From positions 4,651,001 to 4,715,000 of the forward strand of contig NZ_CP107904.1 in assembly GCF_036013975.1 (NCBI RefSeq): 64,000 bases of DNA, written 5' to 3'. Each line of letters opens with the position of its first letter. Positions within the stretch are counted from its first letter, which is position 1. The DNA is from Kitasatospora sp. NBC_00458. GTDB taxonomy: Bacteria; Actinomycetota; Actinomycetes; Streptomycetales; Streptomycetaceae. The notes under the pieces were generated by a model. The model saw nothing but the letters and a program-made list of their open reading frames with translations. It did no database searches and had not been told where the DNA came from. Positions 47,176-55,362 of this stretch are shown here, in pieces. Made by a program: the position numbers and the translations under genes.

Positions 47176-48414
47176 ATGACCACCCTCGACAGGCCGCCCG
47201 CTGCGGCACCATCGGTGCCCCCGCCGGACGAGTCGCACGCCGTTCCCGACCCGAAGGCCCCGCGCCCGGAACGGAAGCTGAAGCTCGGCGGGACGACCCG
47301 CGCCGACCTCTTCACGATCGCCGGCGCGCTGGTCGGCGCGCTGGGACTGGACTGGGTGCTGTACGAGCGGGTGCTTCCGTTCAGCGGCGCCTTCGGCTTC
47401 CTGTTCTGCTGGTACCTGCTCTTCCTCGTCGGCTACTTCCTCCTCGGCCGGATGCAGTGGGGCTCCCTCCTGGTCCGGGAACGGCTTGTTGCCGTGGTCG
47501 CCTGGAGCTCCGGCCTGCTCGTCGTCGGGTTGATCGCCGACCAGATCGGCTACGTCGCGTCCAAGGGGTACGAGGCGGCCCAGCACGGGAACTTCTTCAC
47601 CGAGACGATGGTGAGCACGGCCTCGCTCTCCCCGATCACCTCCGGCGGCGCGCTCCACGCTGTCGTCGGCTCCCTCGAACAGCTCGGCCTGGCCACGCTG
47701 TTCGCCGTTCCGCTGGGCATCGCGGCGGCCGTCTTCATGTCGGAGATCGGCGGCCGGCTGGCCCGTCCGGTCCGGACGCTGGTGGAGGCGATGACGGCGC
47801 TGCCGTCGATCGTCGCAGGCCTCTTCATCCTGGGCATCGTCATCCTCACCTTCGGGTTCGAGAAGAGCGGCTTCGCGGCCTCGCTGGCGCTGATGGTGAT
47901 GATGATGCCGATCGTCACGCGGGCCGCCGAGGTCGTCATCCGCCTGGTGCCGGGCACCCTGCGGGAGGCCTCGTACGCGCTCGGCGGCAGCCAGTGGCGG
48001 ACCGTCTGGAACGTCGTGCTACCGACCGCGCGGCGCGGCCTGGTGACTGCCGTGGTGCTGGGCATGGCGCGCGCGGTGGGTGAGACCTCGCCGGTCCTGC
48101 TGACGGCCGGGTTCACCTCGCGCCTCAATGCCAACCCGCTGGAGGGGCAGCAGATCTCGCTGCCCCTCTACATCTGGAGCTACGTCAAGCTGCCGGTCCC
48201 CGAGATGACCGCGCGCGCCTTCGCCGCCGGTCTGACCCTGATGGCGGTGGTGCTGATCCTCTTCGTCACCGCCCGCTTGCTCGGCGGACGCGGTCCGGGC
48301 GAGATCAGCCGCCGTCAGAAGCGCAAGCTCGCGCGCGCCGCCCAGGCCGCCGAGCAGGACCGGATCCCGGCCGGCCACCTCGGCCAGCCCGCCGCCGTCA
48401 CCGGGGAGTACTGA
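47176..48414 (+). CDS. pstA: phosphate-type ABC transporter permease PstA
   Basis: 412 aa, about 110 longer than a typical PstA. An N-terminal extension has extra hydrophobic segments (LFTIAGALVGALGLDWVLY and FLFCWYLLFLVGYFLLG) before the core. The core carries SPITSGGALHAVVGSLE, EAMTALPSIVAGLFILG, the EAA loop REASYALGGSQWRTVWNVVLP and GMARAVGETSPVLLTAG. A basic C-terminal tail of about 45 residues follows. The TGA overlaps an ATG at 48414. Confidence 0.92.
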   Translation: MTTLDRPPAAAPSVPPPDESHAVPDPKAPRPERKLKLGGTTRADLFTIAGALVGALGLDWVLYERVLPFSGAFGFLFCWYLLFLVGYFLLGRMQWGSLLVRERLVAVVAWSSGLLVVGLIADQIGYVASKGYEAAQHGNFFTETMVSTASLSPITSGGALHAVVGSLEQLGLATLFAVPLGIAAAVFMSEIGGRLARPVRTLVEAMTALPSIVAGLFILGIVILTFGFEKSGFAASLALMVMMMPIVTRAAEVVIRLVPGTLREASYALGGSQWRTVWNVVLPTARRGLVTAVVLGMARAVGETSPVLLTAGFTSRLNANPLEGQQISLPLYIWSYVKLPVPEMTARAFAAGLTLMAVVLILFVTARLLGGRGPGEISRRQKRKLARAAQAAEQDRIPAGHLGQPAAVTGEY

Positions 48415-48452
48415 TGTTCCGACCGACCACCCTCAGCACAAGAGGAGTTCCC

Positions 48453-50405
48453 ATGTCGCGGGAGGCCGAACGCCGCCGCCTGGCGCGCCCGTTGGCCATA
48501 CTGATGTCGACCCTGATCGCCGCCGGATCGGCGTTGCTGGGGCAGGCCGCTCCGGCACACGCGGCTTCCGTCGCGCTCACCGCCAGTGGCTCCAGCTGGG
48601 CCTACCCGGCGATCGACCAGTGGCGTCAGGACGTCGGACCCCAGGGCATCCAGATCGACTTCAGCGCCGTCGGTTCGGCCCGGGGCCGCAAGGAGTGGTC
48701 CATCGGGCAGAACGACTTCACCGCCTCCGACGTACCGTTCCGGACCAAGCCGGACGACGGCGCGAGCGACGCGGTCAAGCGCAGCGGCAACGCCGGTGTG
48801 GAGAACCCGGTGTACGGCTACTCCTACGTCCCGATCACCGCCGGTGGTACGGCGCTGATGTACAACCTGAAGATCGGTGGCAAGCAGGTCCGCGACCTGC
48901 GTCTGTCGCCGCAGACCATCATGGACATCTTCACCAGCAAGATCACCAACTGGAACGACCCGAAGGTCACCGCCGAATACGGGAGGGCGCTGCCCAACCT
49001 GCCGATCACCCCGGTGATCCGGTCGGACGGTTCCGGTGCGACGGCGCAGTTCACCCGGTGGATGAGCCACACCTTCCCCGCCCAGTGGGACGAGTACTGC
49101 AAGTCCGTCAACGGCGTCACCTGCGGTGAGTTCACCGAGTTCTTCCCGCCGTCCGGCCGGATGACCGCCCAGAACGGCTCGGACACGGTGGCTGGCTACA
49201 TCAAGGCCAGCTCGGGCGACGGCACCATCGGCTACGACGAGTACGCGTTCGCCAAGCGCAGCGACTGGCCGGTGGTGAAGGTCCTCAACCCGGCCGGCTA
49301 CTTCACCCTGCCGACCGCCTCCAACGTCGCCATCGCGCTCACCGCCGCCAAGATCCGCGGTGTGGACGACGCCACCCCGCCGGACGACCCGAACTACCTC
49401 CAGCAGAACCTGGACGAGGTTTACACCAACGCGGACGCACGCTCCTACCCGCTCTCCAGCTACAGCTACCTGGTCGTGCCGCGGGCCAACTCCCTCAAGT
49501 CGCTCCCGCGTTTCAGTAACGACAAGGGCGGTGCACTGAGCAAGTTCCTCTCCTACGTGCTCTGCCAGGGCCAGGGCGAGGCGGACGACCTCGGCTACTC
49601 GCCCATCCCGCGCGGCCTGGTCCGTGGCGGACTGCTCCAGGCCCAGAACATCCCCGGCAACGCCAGTCCGGTCGACCCCAACACCCTCTCCAACTGCAAC
49701 AACCCGACCTTCAACTCCGCCGGCCGGCTGACCATCCTGGACAACGCCCCGCAGCCCAGCGCCTGTGACGCCAAGGGGCAGCCGCTCGACTGCAAGATCG
49801 TGGACGGCAAGCCGTCGACGGGCGGCGCCTCAGGCTCGGGCGGCAACTCCGGCGGCGCGGCGGCCACCGGCGGCGGCGCGGGCGGCGCGGCAGCGGGCGG
49901 CGCCGCCGCCTCCGGTGGCGCGGCGGCGACTGGCGGCGGCAGTGGCTCCACCGGGACCACCGGCAACAAGGCAGGCACCACCGGCAAGACCGGTACCACC
50001 CAGACGCCCGGTTCCACCGGTGGTTCGGCCACCGGTGGCGGTTCGGCCACCGGCGGTGCCGCGGCCTCCGGCGGTGCGGCCACCGGCGGCGGTGCGGCCA
50101 CCGGAGGCACTGGCGAGGCGGCGCCCGGCGATCCCGCCGCGGCCGCCGACCCGAACGCCGTGCCGGCCGACGGCGAGGGCGCGGCCGAGGAGACCGTCGA
50201 CCCGCAGACCGGCCAGGTGGTCGCGCGCGGCCGCGGGGGTGCCGCCACCGAGATCGCGGCCAACGTCGTGGAGGTCGGCGGCCGTCCCGAGGACTGGACG
50301 CTGAGCACCCTCACCGCGCTCGAACTGCTCGCCGTGGTGATCGTCCCGCCGCTGCTCGGGCGGCGCCTGCTGCGCCGTCGCACCGACAACGGCGGCCGGT
50401 CATGA
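48453..50405 (+). CDS. pstS: membrane-anchored phosphate-binding protein PstS
   Basis: 650 aa. ATG 48453 is chosen for its AAGAGGAG ribosome site; ATG 48414 overlaps the pstA stop. Signal peptide, then a complete PstS domain (about 40-430) starting LTASGSSWAYPAIDQW and carrying the canonical ligand loop RSDGSGATAQF. A Gly/Ala/Thr-rich stalk (about 460-590) follows, then a C-terminal helix (LTALELLAVVIVPPLLG) with an RRLLRRR tail. Usual PstS proteins are about 370-aa lipoproteins; here anchoring is by a C-terminal helix. Confidence 0.88.
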   Translation: MSREAERRRLARPLAILMSTLIAAGSALLGQAAPAHAASVALTASGSSWAYPAIDQWRQDVGPQGIQIDFSAVGSARGRKEWSIGQNDFTASDVPFRTKPDDGASDAVKRSGNAGVENPVYGYSYVPITAGGTALMYNLKIGGKQVRDLRLSPQTIMDIFTSKITNWNDPKVTAEYGRALPNLPITPVIRSDGSGATAQFTRWMSHTFPAQWDEYCKSVNGVTCGEFTEFFPPSGRMTAQNGSDTVAGYIKASSGDGTIGYDEYAFAKRSDWPVVKVLNPAGYFTLPTASNVAIALTAAKIRGVDDATPPDDPNYLQQNLDEVYTNADARSYPLSSYSYLVVPRANSLKSLPRFSNDKGGALSKFLSYVLCQGQGEADDLGYSPIPRGLVRGGLLQAQNIPGNASPVDPNTLSNCNNPTFNSAGRLTILDNAPQPSACDAKGQPLDCKIVDGKPSTGGASGSGGNSGGAAATGGGAGGAAAGGAAASGGAAATGGGSGSTGTTGNKAGTTGKTGTTQTPGSTGGSATGGGSATGGAAASGGAATGGGAATGGTGEAAPGDPAAAADPNAVPADGEGAAEETVDPQTGQVVARGRGGAATEIAANVVEVGGRPEDWTLSTLTALELLAVVIVPPLLGRRLLRRRTDNGGRS

Positions 50406-51346
50406 CGGCCCCGGCACTGGAGAAGCCGACCGCCCCGGCGCAGCCCGGGCCGGCCCCGGCCGCCGCGCCGAGTGCCCCCGGGACCGCGCCCAAGCCGGCG
50501 GGGCCGGACGGGCCGTCCGGCCCCGGCCGGACCGCCGGGCGGATCCGGTTCCTCCAGGGGGCCTGGGCGGTGAGCCTGCTGGCGGCGATCACCCTGGGCT
50601 TCGTCGGCTACCTCTTCACCCTCTCGCACGTCCAGGAGAAGCACTTCCAGTCGACCGCCTACAAGTCCTTCCGGGACCAGCTGGCCAAGGCCACCGCCCC
50701 GACCGGCGCGGCCGGGAGCGGCGACCCGGTCGCTCTGCTGGACATCCCGGCGATCGGGCTGCACCACGTGGTCGTGGTGGAGGGCACCACCGGCCGGGAC
50801 CTCATGCGCGGTCCCGGCCACCGGCGGGACACCGCGCTGCCCGGGCAGGCCGGCGTCGCGGTGCTCTTCGGGCGCGGCGCGACCTTCGGGGCGCCGTTCG
50901 CCGAGCTGACCAAGCTCCGGGTCGGCGACAAGATCGAGGCCACCACCGGGCAGGGCAAGTTCACCTACACGGTCAACGTGTACGGCGACGAGGACCACCC
51001 GATCGCCGACCCGGCCCGCAACCGGATGGTGCTGGTCACCGGGGACTCCGACTGGATCCCGCGCTCGACGGTGATGATCGGCGCCCGGCTGGACGACGAC
51101 CCGCAGGCCAACCCGGGCGGCCGGCCCCGCACCGTGCCCTACGACAAGGCGCTGGCCGCCGACAAGGGCGCGCTGGCCACGCTGCAGCTGTGGACGCTCG
51201 GCCTGCTCGGCGCGGTGGTCGCCGCGATCGTGCTGGCCCGGTACTGGCACCGCTCGGCCGCCTACCTCAGCCTCGCGCCGGTGGTGGGCGCGCTGCTCTG
51301 GGCGGTCTACGAGAACGCCGCCGCCCTGCTGCCCAACCTCTACTGA
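50402..51346 (+). CDS. sortase-fold membrane protein lacking catalytic residues
   Basis: 314 aa; the ATG overlaps the pstS stop (ATGA). A Pro/Ala cytosolic leader and a helix (AVSLLAAITLGFVGYLFTL) precede a class-E/D-like sortase domain (about 115-235: ALLDIPAIGLHHVVVVEGTT, GPGHRRDTALPGQAG, GAPFAELTKLRVGDKIEA). Where sortases have catalytic His the sequence reads VLFGRGATFG, and the TLxTC Cys position reads LVTGDSDW; only Arg (IPRSTVM) remains. Two or three C-terminal helices follow. It is a likely pseudo-enzyme, coupled to pstS and upstream of pstB. Confidence 0.75.
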   Translation: MTAPALEKPTAPAQPGPAPAAAPSAPGTAPKPAGPDGPSGPGRTAGRIRFLQGAWAVSLLAAITLGFVGYLFTLSHVQEKHFQSTAYKSFRDQLAKATAPTGAAGSGDPVALLDIPAIGLHHVVVVEGTTGRDLMRGPGHRRDTALPGQAGVAVLFGRGATFGAPFAELTKLRVGDKIEATTGQGKFTYTVNVYGDEDHPIADPARNRMVLVTGDSDWIPRSTVMIGARLDDDPQANPGGRPRTVPYDKALAADKGALATLQLWTLGLLGAVVAAIVLARYWHRSAAYLSLAPVVGALLWAVYENAAALLPNLY

Positions 51347-51369
51347 CGCGCGCCCGGAGGACCGTACCG

Positions 51370-52323
51370 ATGACGGATGCACCGATGACCGACGTACCGC
51401 CCGGCCAGGCCCCGGCCGCCGGACCGGCCGAGACCACGATCACCCTTCCCGCCGTCCAGCCCGACGCCGGCGGCTACCCGGGGCACGACGGGCAGCAGTT
51501 GCTGTACCCGCAGGACGCGCACTACGAGACCTACGGCGAGGAGCCCCCGCTGGCCGGGCTGGAGACCCGTGACGTCTCCGCCTGGTTCGGCTCGCACAAG
51601 GTGCTGGAGCGGGTCTCGCTCGCCATGCCGGCCGGTGAGGTGACCGCGCTGATCGGCCCGTCCGGCTGCGGCAAGTCCACCTACCTGCGCATCCTCAACC
51701 GGATGCACGAGATGATCCGCGGCGCCGCGCTCTCCGGCGAGGTGCTGCTGGACGGCGACGACGTCTACCGGCCCGGCCGGCGTCCGACCGAGGTCCGCCG
51801 CCGGATCGGCATGGTGTTCCAGCGGCCCAACCCGTTCCCGGCGATGTCCATCCAGGACAACGTCTCCAGCGGGCTGAAGCTGGCCGGCATCAAGGTCTCC
51901 AAGGACGAGCGCGAGCACCTGGTGGAGACCAGCCTGCGCCGGGCCGGCCTCTGGGACGAGGTCTCCAACCGGCTGCACACCCCCGGCGGTTCGCTCTCCG
52001 GCGGACAGCAGCAGCGCCTCTGCATCGCACGGTCGCTGGCCGTCTCGCCGGACATCCTGCTGATGGACGAGCCGTGCTCGGCGCTCGACCCGACCTCGAC
52101 CCGGCGCGTCGAGGAGACCATCGCGGAGCTGCGCGGGCGGCTCACCATCGTGATCGTCACCCACAACATGCAGCAGGCGCAGCGGGTCTCGCAGTCCTGC
52201 GCGTTCTTCCTGGCCACCCACGACACGCCCGGCCGGATCGTGGAGGCGGGTCCGACCGAGCAGGTGTTCCAGAACCCGCGCGACCAGCGGACCTCGGACT
52301 ACGTCAACGGGCGCTTCGGGTAG
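51370..52323 (+). CDS. pstB: phosphate-type ABC transporter ATP-binding protein PstB
   Basis: 317 aa from ATG 51370 with CGGAGGACC upstream. PstB features: Walker A GPSGCGKST, RIGMVFQRPNPFP, signature LSGGQQQRLCIARSL, Walker B LLMDEPCSALDPTSTRR and VTHNMQQAQRVS. An N-terminal extension of about 65 residues, Pro/Tyr-rich, precedes the ABC core, which is unusual for PstB. No phoU follows. It completes the transporter with the PstC and PstA encoded upstream. Confidence 0.95.
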   Translation: MTDAPMTDVPPGQAPAAGPAETTITLPAVQPDAGGYPGHDGQQLLYPQDAHYETYGEEPPLAGLETRDVSAWFGSHKVLERVSLAMPAGEVTALIGPSGCGKSTYLRILNRMHEMIRGAALSGEVLLDGDDVYRPGRRPTEVRRRIGMVFQRPNPFPAMSIQDNVSSGLKLAGIKVSKDEREHLVETSLRRAGLWDEVSNRLHTPGGSLSGGQQQRLCIARSLAVSPDILLMDEPCSALDPTSTRRVEETIAELRGRLTIVIVTHNMQQAQRVSQSCAFFLATHDTPGRIVEAGPTEQVFQNPRDQRTSDYVNGRFG

Positions 52324-52355
52324 AGCACCGGACCACCCTGCGGGGTGGGTCCGTT

Positions 52356-52396
52356 CACCGGCCGGCGGGCTCGCTCCGCCGGCCGGTGCGGTTTTC
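52356..52396 (+). terminator. terminator after pstB
   Basis: A 13-bp perfect stem (CACCGGCCGGCGG with CCGCCGGCCGGTG) and 7-nt loop, followed by CGGTTTT. It closes the Pst-like locus. Confidence 0.88.
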
Positions 52397-52446
52397 CGGC
52401 GGGGCCGTGTGCGGCAGGTGGTCCTCGTCCGCCGGGCGGGCCCGGT

Positions 52447-53280
52447 TCAGCGGCCGGGGAGGCCGAGCAACTGCTCCAGCACCGCCGCCACACCGTCCTG
52501 CTCGTTGCTCACCGTGTGCAGCGGCACCGCCGCCAGCACCTGCGGATGGGCGTTGGCCACGGCGTACGCGGTGCCGGCCCAGGCCAGCATCTCCAGGTCG
52601 TTCGGCATGTCGCCGAAGGCCACCACCTCGCTCCGGTCGATCCCGCGCCCGGCGCACCAACGGGCCAGCGTGCTGGCCTTGGTGACGCCGGGCGCACTGA
52701 TCTCCAGCAGCGGGATCGGTGCCGAGCGGGTGATCTCGGCCAAGTGCCCGGCCGCCTCCCGCGCCTCGCCGAGCAGCTTGTCCGGGTCGAGGTCCGGGTG
52801 CTTGGCGAGCAGCTTGAACAGCCCGCGCACCGCTCCGCCCGTGCCCAGCAGCTCCTCCGCCGGGCCGATCGGGTGGTTCTCGTCCTGGCCCCACATCCGC
52901 ACCTCGTACCCGGGCTCGCGGGCGAACCCGGCCGGGTACTCGAAGGCGAACGCGGTGCCCGGGAGCTTCTCCCGCAGCCGCCCGACGACGGCCAGCGCGG
53001 TCTCGGCGTCCAGCGGGAACGACTCCAGGAGCTCGCCGCGCCGCACGTCGACCACCGCGCCGCCGTTCGAGCAGATCGCCACCCCGTGGCCGCCGATGTG
53101 CGGGCTCACCTGCTTCATCCAGCGCGGCGGCCGGCCGGTCACGAACACCACCTGGACCCCGGCCGCCTCGGCGGCGGCGAGGGCGGCGGCGGTCCGCCCG
53201 GTCACGGTGCCGCCGGAGCAGAGCAGGGTGCCGTCCAGGTCGGTGGCGATCAGCCGGGGAGCGGTGCGCGGTGTGGTCAC
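52447..53280 (-). CDS. HAD-superfamily Cof-type phosphatase
   Basis: 277 aa from GTG 53280 (an in-frame GTG at 53298 is possible). HAD motif I is LIATDLDGTLL, motif II VVFVTGRPP, motif III has Lys in GVTKASTLARW, and motif IV is VVAFGDMPNDLEML. The large C2B cap is between motifs II and III. Cof-type enzymes hydrolyse sugar phosphates and related metabolites. It is convergent with pstB; no operon partner. Confidence 0.92.
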   Translation of the reverse strand: MTTPRTAPRLIATDLDGTLLCSGGTVTGRTAAALAAAEAAGVQVVFVTGRPPRWMKQVSPHIGGHGVAICSNGGAVVDVRRGELLESFPLDAETALAVVGRLREKLPGTAFAFEYPAGFAREPGYEVRMWGQDENHPIGPAEELLGTGGAVRGLFKLLAKHPDLDPDKLLGEAREAAGHLAEITRSAPIPLLEISAPGVTKASTLARWCAGRGIDRSEVVAFGDMPNDLEMLAWAGTAYAVANAHPQVLAAVPLHTVSNEQDGVAAVLEQLLGLPGR

Positions 53281-53392
53281 CGGTCCATCTTCGCCCACCC
53301 GGGCCGGGAGGTCACCGGCGCGGTGGCCGATGTGGCCATCGTCGCGGTGGCCCCCCGGCGGCCGGGTGGACGGCCGTGCGGTGCCGCGGCGG

Positions 53393-54391
53393 CTACGCCA
53401 CCCCGAGGGTCAGGCCGACGGTGTGCACCTGCCCACCGGTCCGGAACTGGAGGAACAGCCGCCAGTCACCGGCCGCCGGCATCTCGGCGTGGAAGGTCAG
53501 CGCCGGGCCGCCGGTGCCGCCGTCCTGCGCCCGGGCCTCCGGGTGGAGGTGGGCGAAGGCCTGGTCGCCGGCACGGAACGCGGTCAGGTGGGCGAAGGTC
53601 TCCAGGTACGGCTGGAGGTCGGTGACCGGCCTGCCGTCCTTGCCGAAGGTCACCTTCAGCTCGCCCGCCTTCCCGGCGACGGGGGAGCCCTCGACGGTGA
53701 CGGTGTACCCGTCCACCGTCGCGGTGCCGGTCGCGGCGGGCAGTGCGGCGGCGGCGTCCGCACCCTCGCCGGGGACGGCGAGCGTCCGGCTGAGCACCAG
53801 GCCGGTGCCGCTGCCGGGGCCGGCGTCAGGGACGAACGAGGCGTACACCCGCCAGGTGCCGGCGGTGAGCGCGGCCAGCGGGGCGGTCCAGGTGCCGTCG
53901 GCGGCCATCTCGGGGTGGAGGTGCTGGAAGCCGGTCAGGTCGGAGCGGACGGCGTAGAAGTGCATCCGCTTGGTCTGGTCGGGCTGGTAGGCGGTGAGCC
54001 GTCCGCCGTCGGGAGCGGTGACGGCGAACCGGTACTCGGCGGGGGTCCCGGCGGGGAGCGTCCCGGTGTCGGAGGTGAGGCGGTAGCCGTTCCGCTCGGT
54101 GGGCGGTGCGGCGGCGCCCGGGGTGGTGGTGCCGGGGGTGGTGGTGCCGGGGGTGGTGGTGCCGGGGGTGGCGGCGTCCGGCGCGGGGGCCTCCGGCGTG
54201 CTGGGCATCTGGTGGCCCTGGTGGGCGTCGGCGGGGGAGGCGGTGGCGGCCGCGGTCGTCGCGGTGCCGGGTGCCGGTGCGCCGTGGTCCATCCCGCTCA
54301 TCGCGGCGGAGCCGCAGGCGGTCAGGGCGGCCGCCAGGACGGCGGCGCCGGCGGCGAGCGCGAGGGTGCGGGTGCGGGTGTCGCGAGTCAT
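53393..54391 (-). CDS. HLHP-motif lipoprotein, probably metal-handling
   Basis: 332 aa. Signal peptide with lipobox LTAC (Cys about 26) after LALAAGAAVLAAALTACG. A Met/His-containing leader follows (MSGMDHG and DAHQGHQMP), then TTTPG repeats. Two beta-sandwich repeats each contain HLHPE (FQHLHPEMAADGTW and FAHLHPEARAQDGG) and a W-containing strand (GTWRVYASF and GDWRLFLQF). Extracellular His/Met content and the CsoR-like dyad upstream of the next gene suggest copper binding (inference). The family is common but poorly characterised. Confidence 0.75.
   Translation of the reverse strand: MTRDTRTRTLALAAGAAVLAAALTACGSAAMSGMDHGAPAPGTATTAAATASPADAHQGHQMPSTPEAPAPDAATPGTTTPGTTTPGTTTPGAAAPPTERNGYRLTSDTGTLPAGTPAEYRFAVTAPDGGRLTAYQPDQTKRMHFYAVRSDLTGFQHLHPEMAADGTWTAPLAALTAGTWRVYASFVPDAGPGSGTGLVLSRTLAVPGEGADAAAALPAATGTATVDGYTVTVEGSPVAGKAGELKVTFGKDGRPVTDLQPYLETFAHLTAFRAGDQAFAHLHPEARAQDGGTGGPALTFHAEMPAAGDWRLFLQFRTGGQVHTVGLTLGVA
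54116..54172 (-). repeat. 15-bp tandem repeat encoding TTTPG
   Basis: Three to four near-perfect copies of a GTGGTGGTGCCGGGG unit (plus-strand sense) encode Thr-Thr-Thr-Pro-Gly repeats in the lipoprotein linker. Confidence 0.75.
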
Positions 54392-54468
54392 CGTTCGAGG
54401 TGTCTTCCGGTGCGTGCGGACAGGACGCGGCGCGCCCGGCCCCTCGGGGGAGCCCGGCGCGGGTCCGG

Positions 54469-54942
54469 TCAGGTCCGGGAGACGCACACCTGGGAGAGCA
54501 GACGCCGACCGGCGGCGGGCGGCCCGCGCGGCTCGTCGGCCCGACGTCCGGGCGGCCCGTCCGGCGGGCTCAGCGCGACCGGTACGGCGGGCGCTCCGGC
54601 GGACGGCGGTGCGGCGGGCAGTCCGGCGCCGTCCCGGTCCCGGGCGGTCACGCAGGAGGCGGCCGCCGTCGGCGCCCCGTCCCCGTGCGCCGTTCGCGGC
54701 CCGTCCAGGGCGGGTGGCCCGTCCGGCACGGGCGGCCCGTCCGGCGTGTGAAGGTGCGGGACGGCCGCCGCCGGTGCCGCCGCCGTCATCGCCGGTGCCG
54801 GGGCCGCCGCCGGCTCGTGGCAGCCGGCGGCCGCCGTCGGAGAACCGTGCATCAGGAACAGTCCGGCGAGCAGCGCGCAGAGCACCAGCAGCCGGGCCGC
54901 GGCCCCGCCGGCCCCACGCGCCCGCCCACCATCCGCCGTCAC
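54469..54942 (-). CDS. small exported His/Pro-rich protein (DUF6153-like)
   Basis: 157 aa from GTG 54942. One N-terminal hydrophobic helix (LLVLCALLAGLFLMHG) precedes an Ala/Pro-rich exported part with a few His, Cys and Met residues (GCHEP and VPHLHTPDG). This matches the shape of DUF6153 proteins, which I recall next to metal-related genes in actinobacteria. It lies upstream of the HLHP lipoprotein on the same strand, 77 bp apart. TATTCT ends 6 nt before the GTG, so the transcript may be leaderless. Confidence 0.6.
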   Translation of the reverse strand: MTADGGRARGAGGAAARLLVLCALLAGLFLMHGSPTAAAGCHEPAAAPAPAMTAAAPAAAVPHLHTPDGPPVPDGPPALDGPRTAHGDGAPTAAASCVTARDRDGAGLPAAPPSAGAPAVPVALSPPDGPPGRRADEPRGPPAAGRRLLSQVCVSRT

Positions 54943-54949
54943 GCGCCGA

Positions 54950-54970
54950 GAATACCCCCAGCCGGTATTC
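54950..54970 (-). promoter_or_regulatory. CsoR-like inverted repeat over the promoter of the HLHP operon
   Basis: GAATACC (54950-54956) and GGTATTC (54964-54970) form a perfect 7-bp dyad with spacer CCCAGCC. The ATACCCCC-type half site and GC spacer resemble CsoR copper-repressor operators. The dyad overlaps the TATTCT -10-like element of the GTG at 54942. Confidence 0.5.
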
Positions 54971-55110
54971 GTCCCCCGTAAATGCGGCTCGGTGCGGGTG
55001 TGTTTCGGTCCCCGCTGCGCCAGTTCCGGCCGATTGGCCCGCTCCCGGAGTGTCCCGACCCCGCTGACCGGGCAGGACTCTCCTCGGCCACCCCGTCGGC
55101 AGGAAGAGCC

Positions 55111-55287
55111 ATGCCAACTCGCCAGCTTCGAGACGAGCGCCCACCGACCACCCCCGAGGACGACCCGCCCCCGTCCCGTGAACCCGTCCTGCTCGGCGAC
55201 ATCCTCTTCGAGACCCTCGCCGACCTCGCCCGCCGCGCCACCCCGTCGACCCCGGTCCACCTCCCCGCGCAGCGCCCCCACCCCTGA
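55111..55287 (+). CDS. small acidic/proline-rich protein, unknown
   Basis: 58 aa from ATG 55111 with AGGAAGAG 4 nt upstream. Pro/Asp/Arg-rich first half, then an amphipathic helix (PVLLGDILFETLADLARRA). It is divergent from the HLHP pair. I do not recognise it. The good ribosome site and sensible helix make it plausible, but it is short. Confidence 0.4.
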   Translation: MPTRQLRDERPPTTPEDDPPPSREPVLLGDILFETLADLARRATPSTPVHLPAQRPHP

Positions 55288-55362
55288 GCCCCCGGCCCCG
55301 GTCCCTGCCCCCGTAGTCCGGGCCCCGCCCCCGCAGTCCGGGGCCCGAGTCGGGGCTGCCGG

